Shown in pieces: positions 10,459 through 18,695 of a DNA stretch of 64,000 bases. Under the pieces are notes generated by a model. It made no database searches, had not been told where the DNA came from, and was given only the letters and a program-made list of their open reading frames with translations. Source of the DNA: Rhodopseudomonas palustris. GTDB taxonomy: Bacteria; Pseudomonadota; Alphaproteobacteria; Rhizobiales; Xanthobacteraceae. The DNA lies in assembly GCF_013415845.1 (NCBI RefSeq), contig NZ_CP058907.1, forward strand, positions 558,001 through 622,000. Direction: 5' to 3'. How positions within the stretch are numbered: position 1 is the first letter of the stretch; each line of letters begins with the position of its first letter. Both the position numbers and the translations under genes were made by a program.

Positions 10459-12135
10459 CTAAAGCGGCGCGGGGCCGCTTTCGCGGTTCGCGAGGCTGGC
10501 CTCCTCCAGGTCGAGGTCGCGCTCGATCCGGCGTCGCGCCTCGTCGGTGATCTTGCCGGCGCGGAGCTGGGCGTGGATGAACTTACGCTCGACCGCGATC
10601 AGCTCGCGCACCAGGGCGATGCCGACCGCCGAGGCCTCGTGCTCCGGTGAGCCGATCGGATCGGGCAGCAGGCTGGCGCGGGTCTGGTGCCGGGCGTGCA
10701 GCAGCTTCAGCACTTCGTCGGTCAGTTCGCGATTGTCGGTGATCTTCTTCAGCGATGCCTGCGCGGCAGCCAGTGCTTCGCGGCGGGCGGTGATCTCGTC
10801 GTCGTGCTCGGCGATCTGCTCCCGGTGTCCGACGCGGGTGACGCCGAGCAGCCTCACCACGGCGGGCAGCGTCAGGCCGAGGCCGACCAGCGTGATCAGG
10901 ATCACCCCAAAAGTGACGAACAGAATCAGGTCGCGATACGGGAATGTCTCGCCGCCCGGCAGCGCATAGGGCAGCGCCAGCGCAGCGGCGAGCGAGACCG
11001 CGCCGCGCACGCCGGTGAAGCCGATCACGAAAACGGTGCGCCACGACGGGTAGGGATCACTCGCTCGCAAGCGGCGGCTGAGAAACCGGGGCAGATAGAA
11101 CGCCGGATAAACCCAGATGAAGCGCGCGGCGATCACGATTGCAGCGACCAGCAGCGTGGCGGACAGGATGTCGCCGAAGGCAAATTCCTTCGAGCGCTCC
11201 AGCAGGGCGCGCAGTTGGAAGCCGGTGAGCAGAAACAGCATCCCCTCGATCAGGTAGATCACCAGATCCCAGAAGAAGATGCCCTGCAGCCGCGTCGCCG
11301 CCGAGATCAGCAGCGGGCCGTTCCATGAGATATAAAGACCGCAGGCGACGGTGGCGATCACGCCGGAGCCGCCATGATGCTCCGGAATCCAATAGGCGAT
11401 GTAAGGCGTCAGCAGCGACAGCGTGATCTCGATCTGCGGGTCGCGAACCCAATGCCGCGCGCGCAGGCTAAGCCAGCCGACTGCGACACCGAACGCGAGC
11501 TCGCCCGCCATGATGGCCACGAAGGTGCCGGAGGCTTTGGTCAGCGAGAACGCGCCGGTCATGATCGCCGCCACCGCGAATCGGTACAGGATCAGCGCGG
11601 TCGCATCATTGGCCAGCCCTTCGCCTTCCAGCACCACCACGATGCGCCGCGGCAGGCCGAGCTTGCGGGCGATCGCCAGCGGGGCAACCACGTCGGGGGG
11701 CGCGACGATTGCACCGAGCAGGAAGCCGACCGACCACGGCAGGCCGATCAGATAATGCGAGGCCGCCGCCACCGCGCATGCGGTGAAGATCACACAGCCG
11801 ATCGCGAGCAGGCCGATCGCCCGCAGATTGGCGCAGAATTCGCGCCAGCTCATTGCCACGCTCGCCGAGTAGATCAGCGGCGGCAGCACCAACAGCAGGA
11901 TCAGATCCGGCGGCAGTTCAATTGCCGGCATCCCAGGAATGAAGGCCAGGGTGATGCCGGCAATCAGCAGCAGGATCGCGGGTGCGATGTTGACCCGCCG
12001 GGCCAGCAGCGCCGTTCCGGCGAGCACCGCAAGCAGCGTGAGAAAAATCTGGAATTTGGCTTCCACGTCACCACGCTGATTTTGAGTGAACCTGCCGGCG
12101 ACAGCCTGCATCGCCCGGAAGTTTGGATCGGTCAA
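10459..12135 (-). CDS. CPA1-family Na+(K+)/H+ antiporter
   Basis: This is a 558-residue inner-membrane cation/proton antiporter of the NhaP/NHE type with about 12 helices in the first 420 residues. The ion-binding region shows APPDVVAPLA (D148) and EGEGLANDATAL (E172, N176, D177), corresponding to the conserved acidic sites of the family. GFTGVRGAVSLA is the conserved arginine-containing helix. A charged cytosolic tail of about 130 residues with alternating Glu/Arg helices follows. A GTG at 12066 (V24) is an alternative start that would trim a polar leader. It diverges from papA and converges with ispG. Whether it moves Na+ or K+ cannot be decided. Confidence 0.9.
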   Translation of the reverse strand: MTDPNFRAMQAVAGRFTQNQRGDVEAKFQIFLTLLAVLAGTALLARRVNIAPAILLLIAGITLAFIPGMPAIELPPDLILLLVLPPLIYSASVAMSWREFCANLRAIGLLAIGCVIFTACAVAAASHYLIGLPWSVGFLLGAIVAPPDVVAPLAIARKLGLPRRIVVVLEGEGLANDATALILYRFAVAAIMTGAFSLTKASGTFVAIMAGELAFGVAVGWLSLRARHWVRDPQIEITLSLLTPYIAYWIPEHHGGSGVIATVACGLYISWNGPLLISAATRLQGIFFWDLVIYLIEGMLFLLTGFQLRALLERSKEFAFGDILSATLLVAAIVIAARFIWVYPAFYLPRFLSRRLRASDPYPSWRTVFVIGFTGVRGAVSLAAALALPYALPGGETFPYRDLILFVTFGVILITLVGLGLTLPAVVRLLGVTRVGHREQIAEHDDEITARREALAAAQASLKKITDNRELTDEVLKLLHARHQTRASLLPDPIGSPEHEASAVGIALVRELIAVERKFIHAQLRAGKITDEARRRIERDLDLEEASLANRESGPAPL

Positions 12136-12293
12136 GCGGTAACTAATTACGCATTAGGACGCTGCCCTCGTAGAGCTACGTGCGACTTTCGTCTCAAACG
12201 CCGTCCGTTCAACTAACCAGCGATTTACCGTCACTGTGGCGGCTTGGTGGTAATTATGTATTTGGCAATACTCCCCGCGTTTTGTTCAAGGTT

Positions 12294-14003
12294 ATGGGGG
12301 TAGTCTCAGTCATCAGAACGGCAGATTTGCTGGAGCCACAGGCGAGCGGAAACGCTCCGGGTGGCGCGGCTGATCACGACCCGTCGCACCGCACCGCTCA
12401 GCTCACGCTGGCGGCGTTCATGGCGATCGACATCGGGTTGGCGCTAATCTCGCCCGAGGGTGAGATCGTGATGACCAATCCGATGTTCGATCTGGCATTC
12501 GGTGCGATCCCGCACGAACAATTGCTGAGCCGGTTCGGCTTCGACGCCTGCCGCGAGGGCGGCAAGGTCGCGCGCCCGGCGATCTTCCCGGGCGACCGAA
12601 TCTACTGGGTCGACATCACGTCTTTCCCCGACGGCTGGCTGATCAGCGCCGCCGATATCAGCGAGCGCCTGCGCCAGGGCATCGTCGGCGCCGAACTCGC
12701 GCGCACCGATCGCCTCACCCAACTGGCAAACCGGCTGGTGTTCCACGAGCGGCTCGCCGATCTGCTGGCGCAGCCGGCCGATGTCCGGCGCGACGCTGCG
12801 GTACTGACGATCGACCTCGATCGCTTCAAGGCGATCAACGACTCGCTCGGGCGCAATATCGGCGATGCGCTGCTGTGCCTGGTGGCCAAGCGCATCAGTT
12901 CCGCGCTGACGCCGAGCGACGTGCTTGCCCGGATCGAGGCTGATGAGTTCGGCGTGATCCAGGTGGGGCGCGATCAGCCTGATGCTGCGGTGATCCTGGC
13001 CAAGCGTCTGGTCGATCTGCTGAGCCGGCCGTATCTGCTCGAAGGTCAGCTGATCAATGTCAGCGCTTTCGTCGGCATAGCGCTGCCGATCGACGACGAA
13101 CTCGACGTCGACGGCGTGCTGAAGAACGCCGACCTGGCGCTGCATCGCGCCAAGCAGGAGCGCTATGCGGGCTATCGCGTGTTCGAATCCGCCATGGACG
13201 AGAGCATGCGGGCGCGGCGTGCGCTGGAGACCGATCTGCGCCGCGCGCTGGCGCTGCGCGAGTTTTCGCTGGTGTATCAGCCGCAGGTCAATCTGCAGAG
13301 CCGCCGGGTGGCGGGCTTCGAGGCGCTGCTGCGGTGGCGCTGCCCGAGGCGCGGCCCGGTGTCGCCGCTCGATTTCATTCCGATCGCCGAGGAAACCGGG
13401 ATCATCGGCCCGATCGGCGAATGGGTGCTGCGCACCGCCTGCCGCGATGCAGCAAGCTGGCCGGGCGACTACACGGTTGCGGTCAACATTTCGGCGATCC
13501 AGTTCACCAACCGGTCGCTGGTCGCGACTGTCGTCTCCGCTATCGCCGACAGCGGGCTCGATCCGCGGCGGCTGGAATTGGAGATCACCGAAAGTGTGAT
13601 GCTCGATGCCCGCGGCAATGCGCTGGCGGTGCTGCAGCAACTCCGCGGCCTCGGCGTCCGGGTGTCGCTCGATGATTTCGGAACCGGCTATTCGTCGCTC
13701 GGCTACTTGCGCAGCTTCCCGTTTGACAAGATCAAGATCGATCAGTCGTTCGTGCGCGAGGCCTCCGACGATCGCGGCAACCGCGCGATCGTGCGGGCGA
13801 TCGCCTCGCTCGGCGCCAGCCTCGGCATGGCGACGGTGGCCGAGGGCGTCGAAACCGAGGATCAGCTGGCGCGGGTCGCGGCCGACGGCTGCACCGACGT
13901 CCAAGGCTATCTGATCAGCCGGCCGATCCCGCCGGGAGAGATCGAGCATTTTCTTGCCGAGAGCCGCAATGTGATCGATGCGGCGACGGAAGTCAGTCTC
14001 TGA
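12294..14003 (+). CDS. papA: PapA-like c-di-GMP phosphodiesterase (degenerate GGDEF + EAL)
   Basis: This is a cytosolic GGDEF-EAL protein of 569 residues. An N-terminal PAS-like segment precedes a GGDEF fold whose active-site loop reads EADEF (215-219) instead of GGDEF, so cyclase activity is unlikely. The EAL domain keeps its key residues: EALLRW (E343), VNISAIQF, LEITESV, SLDDFGTGYSSL, KIKIDQSFV and AEGVET. It should therefore hydrolyse c-di-GMP to pGpG. It is followed after 17 bp by a stand-alone BLUF gene. This arrangement matches R. palustris PapA/PapB, where the BLUF protein binds the EAL protein and blue light changes phosphodiesterase activity and biofilm formation. The start is uncertain: the frame is open from a GTG at 12180, but that stretch looks non-coding and AT-rich. 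Confidence 0.9.
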   Translation: MGVVSVIRTADLLEPQASGNAPGGAADHDPSHRTAQLTLAAFMAIDIGLALISPEGEIVMTNPMFDLAFGAIPHEQLLSRFGFDACREGGKVARPAIFPGDRIYWVDITSFPDGWLISAADISERLRQGIVGAELARTDRLTQLANRLVFHERLADLLAQPADVRRDAAVLTIDLDRFKAINDSLGRNIGDALLCLVAKRISSALTPSDVLARIEADEFGVIQVGRDQPDAAVILAKRLVDLLSRPYLLEGQLINVSAFVGIALPIDDELDVDGVLKNADLALHRAKQERYAGYRVFESAMDESMRARRALETDLRRALALREFSLVYQPQVNLQSRRVAGFEALLRWRCPRRGPVSPLDFIPIAEETGIIGPIGEWVLRTACRDAASWPGDYTVAVNISAIQFTNRSLVATVVSAIADSGLDPRRLELEITESVMLDARGNALAVLQQLRGLGVRVSLDDFGTGYSSLGYLRSFPFDKIKIDQSFVREASDDRGNRAIVRAIASLGASLGMATVAEGVETEDQLARVAADGCTDVQGYLISRPIPPGEIEHFLAESRNVIDAATEVSL

Positions 14004-14020
14004 CCGGGGAGCATCCGCCG

Positions 14021-14464
14021 ATGCCGAGCGAGCTGTATCGCTGCGTGTACTACAGCAAGAACCTGATCGCCGGCGGCCCGGCGCGGATCGCCGAGGAGAT
14101 CGAGTCGATCCTGGCGGCAGCCCGGCGCAACAACCCGACGCTGCAGGTCACCGGCGCGCTGGTGTTCAATCGCGGCCTGTTCGCCCAGGTGCTCGAAGGG
14201 CCTTGTCCGTCCGTGGAAGCGCTGTTCGAGAAGATCTCGCGCGACGAACGCCACGGCGACATTCAGGTGCTGGCCTTCCGCGCCGTTCCCGAGCGACTGT
14301 TCAGCAACTGGTCGATGGCGTTTCTCGGCCGTTCGCGCGAGGACGAGAACCTGTTCGGCCATATCGGCCCGCAGACCGGGTTCAGTACCGAGCGGCTCGA
14401 GGGAGACCGGCTGCTCGAGATCGTGCGCAATCTTGCTTTCGAAGAAGAAGCGCGCGCCGCCTAA
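14021..14464 (+). CDS. papB: Stand-alone BLUF blue-light photoreceptor (PapB-like)
   Basis: This small flavin-binding photoreceptor has 147 residues. The FAD-switch residues line up with AppA: Y10 (LYRCVYYS), N38 (RRNNPT), Q56 (FAQVLEG), W97 and M99 (SNWSMAF). Light shifts the Tyr-Gln hydrogen-bond network. The roughly 50-residue C-terminal helix region would transmit the signal to a partner rather than to a fused output domain. It is 17 bp downstream of the EAL phosphodiesterase gene with a GGGGAG site before ATG 14021, so it is cotranscribed. The partner is inferred to be that phosphodiesterase, as known for PapB of R. palustris. Confidence 0.93.
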   Translation: MPSELYRCVYYSKNLIAGGPARIAEEIESILAAARRNNPTLQVTGALVFNRGLFAQVLEGPCPSVEALFEKISRDERHGDIQVLAFRAVPERLFSNWSMAFLGRSREDENLFGHIGPQTGFSTERLEGDRLLEIVRNLAFEEEARAA

Positions 14465-14474
14465 GACAGCGGCG

Positions 14475-15161
14475 TCAGATCGCGCTCGCCGCGATGTTGA
14501 CCATTAGCGCCACTAAGGCGGTGTTGAACACGAACGATACGACGCCGTGCGCGGTCGCAGTGCGGCGGATCGTCCGGTCGGTGATGCCGACATCCGACAC
14601 CTGCGCGGTCATCCCGATCACGAACGAGAAATACACGAAGTCCCAATAGTCGGGCTCGGTGTGCTCGTCGCTGCCCGGAAACGCCAGCCCTCCCTCGCGG
14701 TCGCCGCGATAATATTCGTGCGCGTAGTGGAGCGCGAAGGTGGTGTGCACCGCCGCCCAGGACAGCGCGATGGTGAAGGTCGCGAGCGCTAGCTCGGCGG
14801 CACCGCGATGGGCGGTGCCGAGTTCGGTGACGATCGCCGCGATGGTGGCGTAGGCGCCGATCGCGGTGACCATCAGAATCAGGAAACGGCCGTCGTCCTG
14901 CAGCACCGCATTGCGCCGGATGTAGGCGACGCCGCAGCGTGCCATCATCGTGTAGGCCAGCGCCAGATACACGATGATCGAGACGTCCCAGCCGATCAGC
15001 GCGCGCGTCACCGGCCGAAGCCAGCCCGGCAGCAGCGCGAATGCGACCACGCCGATCGCGATCGACGCGAACAGCCGCGGCCGCGAATACACCAGGCGAA
15101 CGATCCGCGGCAGCTTCCGAAAGCGAAGCAGCAGCGGATCGTCGTCCGGGTGCTCTGTCAT
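14475..15161 (-). CDS. DUF1345 integral membrane protein
   Basis: This predicted membrane protein of 228 residues belongs to the DUF1345 family, whose function is unknown. It has about five hydrophobic helices, the conserved WAAVHTTFALHYAHEYY segment, and the DYWDFVYFSFVIGMTAQVSDV block characteristic of the family. ATG 15161 is chosen over an upstream frame extension because it begins after the neighbouring ispA stop, leaving a 7 bp gap. The pair ispA-DUF1345 is therefore likely one minus-strand unit. It converges with papB, which ends 10 bp away. Confidence 0.85.
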   Translation of the reverse strand: MTEHPDDDPLLLRFRKLPRIVRLVYSRPRLFASIAIGVVAFALLPGWLRPVTRALIGWDVSIIVYLALAYTMMARCGVAYIRRNAVLQDDGRFLILMVTAIGAYATIAAIVTELGTAHRGAAELALATFTIALSWAAVHTTFALHYAHEYYRGDREGGLAFPGSDEHTEPDYWDFVYFSFVIGMTAQVSDVGITDRTIRRTATAHGVVSFVFNTALVALMVNIAASAI

Positions 15162-15168
15162 GCGCCGA

Positions 15169-16095
15169 TCAGCTCTTCCGCTCGGCGACGAAGCGGGCGG
15201 CGGCGCGCAGCACCTCGCCGCGCTCGCCGAACGGCGCCAGCGCCTGGTCGGCACGCGCGATCAGGTCGCGCAGCCGCTGCTTGGCGCCGTCGATGCCGAG
15301 TTGGGTGACGAAGGTGGTCTTGCCGAGCGCGGCATCGGCTCCGGCCGGCTTGCCGAGCGCGGCAGCGTCGCCTTCGACATCGAGCAGGTCGTCGGCGATC
15401 TGGAACGCCTCACCGAGCGCACGGCCGTAATCGTCGAGCGCGCGATACTGGTCGGGGCTTGCCTGGCCGAGGATCGCGCCGGCGACGCAGCCGTAGCGGA
15501 GAAGGGCGCCGGTCTTCATCTGTTGCAGCCGCGCGACGTCGACCGGCTCGCGGTCGCCGAACCGGCCTTCGCCGGCAAGATCAAGCATCTGGCCGCCGAC
15601 CATGCCGCCGAGCCCGGCGCAGCGCGCCAGCACTCGTGTCAGCAGCAGCCGCACCGTCGGATCGTTGTGCACCTCGTCGCGGGTGACGATGTCGAACGCG
15701 AAGGTCAGCAGCGCGTCGCCGGCGAGGATCGCAGTGGCGTCGTCATAGGCCTTGTGCAGCGTCGGACGGCCGCGGCGCAGATCGCTGTTGTCCATCGAGG
15801 GCAGGTCGTCGTGGATCAGCGAGTAGCAGTGGATGCACTCCAGCGCGGCGCCGACCAAGAGCGCGGCGGCACGATCGATGCCGAACACTGCGGCGCTCTC
15901 GACCGCCAGGAACGGCCGCAGCCGCTTGCCGCCGCCGAGCGTGGAGTAGCGGATCGCGTCCATCAGCCGGCGCGGCCGGGCGATCTCGTCGGACATCAAT
16001 TCGTCGGACAACAGCCGGCCGAGCAGCGCTTCGGTTTCCTCGGCGGTAGTGTCGAGCCGCTTGGCAAAGTCGATCGTGGAAGTGCCGGTGGCCAT
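15169..16095 (-). CDS. ispA: Short-chain polyprenyl (farnesyl) diphosphate synthase
   Basis: This enzyme condenses IPP with DMAPP and GPP to give farnesyl diphosphate, at 308 residues. The first aspartate-rich motif is HDDLPSMD (D96, D97, D102) with the four-residue spacing of bacterial FPP synthases. The second is [22 protein letters not shown] binds the diphosphate. The start at 16095 has GGAG upstream (CTGGAGCAC). The frame is open for another 40 codons, but those overlap the mtgA promoter side. The gene diverges from mtgA. A geranylgeranyl product is possible, but motif spacing favours C15. Confidence 0.92.
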   Translation of the reverse strand: MATGTSTIDFAKRLDTTAEETEALLGRLLSDELMSDEIARPRRLMDAIRYSTLGGGKRLRPFLAVESAAVFGIDRAAALLVGAALECIHCYSLIHDDLPSMDNSDLRRGRPTLHKAYDDATAILAGDALLTFAFDIVTRDEVHNDPTVRLLLTRVLARCAGLGGMVGGQMLDLAGEGRFGDREPVDVARLQQMKTGALLRYGCVAGAILGQASPDQYRALDDYGRALGEAFQIADDLLDVEGDAAALGKPAGADAALGKTTFVTQLGIDGAKQRLRDLIARADQALAPFGERGEVLRAAARFVAERKS

Positions 16096-16196
16096 TCGGA
16101 AGTGCTCCAGATAAAATTCGGCCGGACCATTCATCATGGCACCGGCTTCGTCAATTCGGCGGACGGCAAGGGGCCAGGCCATCACCGGGAGCGATC

Positions 16197-16907
16197 GTGT
16201 CTGATCCCGTTGCATCTGCGCCTCGCACCAAGCGTGTGGTTCGCATTGTCATCTTAGTGGCGCTCGCGCTGCTGGCTCTGCCTTATCTCCTCACCATCCT
16301 GTATGGCGGCGGCCAGCCGGTCTCGACCCTGATGCTGTGGCGCTGGGCCACCGGGGCGCCGGTCAGCCGCACCTGGATCGACATCGAGAATATTTCGCCG
16401 GCGCTGCCGCGCAGCGTGGTGGCGGCCGAGGACGCCAAGTTCTGCAGCCATCACGGTATTGACTGGGATTCGGTGCGCGACGTGATCGACGACATGCAGG
16501 ACGGCGAGGCCAGCCGCGGCGGCTCGACCATCACTCAGCAGGTCGCAAAGAACCTGTTCCTGTGGCCGGGCCGCAGCATGATCCGTAAGGCGCTCGAGGC
16601 GCCGCTGGCGCTGTGGATCGACTTCGTGCTGCCCAAGCAGCGGATTCTCGAAATCTACCTAAACATCGCCGAATGGGGGCCGGACGGTCAGTTTGGCGCC
16701 ATGGCCGGCGCCGACTATGCGTTCGGCCGCTCCGCCGCGCAGTTGTCCGCCAAGGAGGCTGCAACGCTCGCGGCGATTCTGCCCAATCCACGGGTCCGCA
16801 GCGCGAAAGCCCCAGGTCCGGGCGTTCGCCGCCTTGCCGCCACTTACGTGGCCCGTGCGCGAGCGGCCGAGCTGCGGCAGTGCTGGCGTGAAAATCGTGA
16901 GTCCTGA
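16197..16907 (+). CDS. mtgA: Monofunctional biosynthetic peptidoglycan transglycosylase
   Basis: This enzyme polymerises lipid II into glycan strands at the outer face of the inner membrane. It has 236 residues with a single N-terminal transmembrane anchor (about 14-36) and a GT51 domain. The catalytic glutamate is E78 in [15 protein letters not shown], and [14 protein letters not shown] is the second GT51 signature. [10 protein letters not shown] and [18 protein letters not shown] complete the family pattern. There is no transpeptidase domain. The start is GTG 16197 with GGGAG upstream. It lies just before rpmF. Confidence 0.96.
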   Translation: MSDPVASAPRTKRVVRIVILVALALLALPYLLTILYGGGQPVSTLMLWRWATGAPVSRTWIDIENISPALPRSVVAAEDAKFCSHHGIDWDSVRDVIDDMQDGEASRGGSTITQQVAKNLFLWPGRSMIRKALEAPLALWIDFVLPKQRILEIYLNIAEWGPDGQFGAMAGADYAFGRSAAQLSAKEAATLAAILPNPRVRSAKAPGPGVRRLAATYVARARAAELRQCWRENRES

Positions 16908-17068
16908 CGACCGCTTGGGACGCATTTTGCGCGCCGACCGCCCTAGCATTCCGATCCGGCTTCCGTTATAAGCCCGGCCTTACGCATTTCGCCTGCGCGC
17001 AAGCGGGCCGTCCAAACGCGGACGCCGAGACCGATTTCGCCAGGGAACCTCCGTTAAGGATTACCGAT

Positions 17069-17251
17069 ATGGCCGTTCCGAGAAGAAAAACTTCGCCCTC
17101 GCGGCGTGGCATGCGCCGGTCCGCGGACGCGATCAAGCGCCCGACCTATGTCGAGGACAAGGATTCCGGCGAACTGCGCCGCCCGCACCATCTCGATCTC
17201 AAGACCGGGATGTACAAGGGCCGCCAGGTTCTGAAGAAGAAGGATTCCTGA
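17069..17251 (+). CDS. rpmF: 50S ribosomal protein L32
   Basis: This is a 60-residue basic ribosomal protein with the canonical [18 protein letters not shown] start and a [15 protein letters not shown]-terminal block. The Zn ribbon cysteines found in some L32 proteins are absent, as in other alphaproteobacteria. AAGGAT precedes the ATG. It follows mtgA with a 161 bp gap that probably carries its own promoter. Confidence 0.98.
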   Translation: MAVPRRKTSPSRRGMRRSADAIKRPTYVEDKDSGELRRPHHLDLKTGMYKGRQVLKKKDS

Positions 17252-17493
17252 GCTCTCGCTCGGATCCTTGAGTCGGCGCGGCATGTCGCGTGGTTTCGAC
17301 CACGCTCTGACAAGACGCCGCGTCGCACTCGCGGGAAGGACGCAAGTGTCGGCCGCGCACGCGCGGCGGCACATCGCGCAATGCGATCCGCCCGATGCCT
17401 GAATTCGTACCAAGTGTTGCGTTAGGGAGTTGACGTCCGCGTCCGGACGATCGCCCACTCGCGTCCGGTCGTTCTGAACCACAGGCTTCGCCG

Positions 17494-18126
17494 ATGTCGA
17501 TTATCGGTTTCCCGCTGCTGCTGATCCCGGTTGCGATCTGCAACATCATCGTCTTCCTGATGCCGGGATTGGCGTTCGACGCGGCGCTGACCCGTGTCGT
17601 GCTGCCCTCCGGCGCCACCTGGACGATCGCGCTCGGCGACACGCTGGTGGCGCTCGGCGTGCTGCTGCTGCTGCCCGAAGTGATGAAGGCGGCCCGGCCC
17701 GGCGCCAAATACCTCACCGATCATCTGCTGTCGCTGCTGGTGCTCGGCGGCATCACGGCTGAGTTCGTGATGCTGCCGCAGTTCGCCAATGCCACCGTGG
17801 CTCTGCTGTCGCTGCTGGCGGTGGTCGATTTTCTCAGCGGCATCGCGCTGCGCAGCCGGCACAAGCGCGAAGCTCGCGCGGCGCGTTCGGCCGTTGCCAA
17901 ATCGTCTGCCGAGACCATTGAAGACGAGCCGGAGCAGCCGGCGACGGTTGCCGAGCCGGCACCGGTGGTGGTGCCGGCGACCGAGCTGGCGCCGCAGACG
18001 GTCGAGCCGGCTTCCGCGTCCGCCGCTTCCGCGGCGTCGATCGCCGAGGCGGTGCTGCTCGACCGGCCTGAGCCGGTGAAGCCGTCCGAGACGGCAAAGA
18101 ACGAGGAAAAGTCCCCGGCGCGCTGA
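17494..18126 (+). CDS. Unrecognised membrane protein with low-complexity tail
   Basis: I do not recognise the family. The 210 residues divide into a hydrophobic N-terminal half with about four transmembrane helices (about 4-23, 43-61, 78-98 and 100-118) and a cytosolic or periplasmic tail. The tail starts at a basic patch RSRHKREARAARS and is very rich in Ala, Glu, Pro and Val. The helix layout resembles small alphaproteobacterial inner-membrane proteins. No catalytic motif is visible. It is an isolated plus-strand gene 240 bp after rpmF, convergent with the next gene. Codon use is ordinary for the window. Confidence 0.75.
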   Translation: MSIIGFPLLLIPVAICNIIVFLMPGLAFDAALTRVVLPSGATWTIALGDTLVALGVLLLLPEVMKAARPGAKYLTDHLLSLLVLGGITAEFVMLPQFANATVALLSLLAVVDFLSGIALRSRHKREARAARSAVAKSSAETIEDEPEQPATVAEPAPVVVPATELAPQTVEPASASAASAASIAEAVLLDRPEPVKPSETAKNEEKSPAR

Positions 18127-18142
18127 CGCGCAGCGTAGGCGA

Positions 18143-18457
18143 TCAGGACATCCGCTGGGTTTTAAACCCGGTGGGCGGCGCCGTATGGGCGTGGCCGGTG
18201 GTCGACCGATACGCCGCATTGGCCTGTCCCGGTTCGGCTCGATTGCAGTCGCGGGTCTGCGGGTAGCCCCCGTCGATCGCCATCAATTGTGCCACGAAGT
18301 TCGAGGATGGGCGGACCAGCCTGTCGGTGTAGCGGGTTCGCATCGGCGGCGGTGTCACCGGGACCGGAAGCGGTTCGATCAGTTCTGCTTCGGCGCAATC
18401 CGGCTCCGCTGAGGCGCTGTAGACGTCGCTTCCGTCGTCGATCCAGACCTTCGCCAT
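18143..18457 (-). CDS. Hypothetical protein, 104 residues
   Basis: This small soluble protein starts MAKVWIDDGSDVYSASAE and has no recognised domain. The start at 18457 is preferred to the longer frame (to 18604) because AGGTG lies 10 bp upstream and the upstream extension is unlike protein. The middle is Pro-rich (PLPVPVTPPPM), and the tail is polar with one Cys. It converges with the preceding membrane protein with a 16 bp gap. It may be a real lineage-specific gene. Confidence 0.5.
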   Translation of the reverse strand: MAKVWIDDGSDVYSASAEPDCAEAELIEPLPVPVTPPPMRTRYTDRLVRPSSNFVAQLMAIDGGYPQTRDCNRAEPGQANAAYRSTTGHAHTAPPTGFKTQRMS

Positions 18458-18695
18458 TGTTGCACCTGCGTTAATTGTCTCGTTTCGGGACGGTTGACCC
18501 CATCCTGTTGGTGTCATCGCAAGTCGTGTGCCGGAGGCGTTCACCTGGTAGTATGCCGAGGGACGGCCATCCGTTCCTGTCCCGGAATCCGAATTGGTTT
18601 CCAATTTCTTTATATTATCGACCTAGCTTTGGGGTATTGGGCCGACCTATCCTGCACAGGAGAATCACCTGACAGCGTCCCGAAACGAGGCAGTC

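Noticed and set aside
12444..13949. A 501-codon frame antisense to papA
   Set aside because: The frame mirrors the conserved GGDEF/EAL coding sequence and its product is a low-complexity Arg/Asp/Ala string.
17288..17305. Small hairpin GCGTGG-TTTCGA-CCACGC after rpmF as a terminator
   Set aside because: The stem is only 6 bp and has no U-tract on the coding strand; it could occur by chance in GC-rich DNA.
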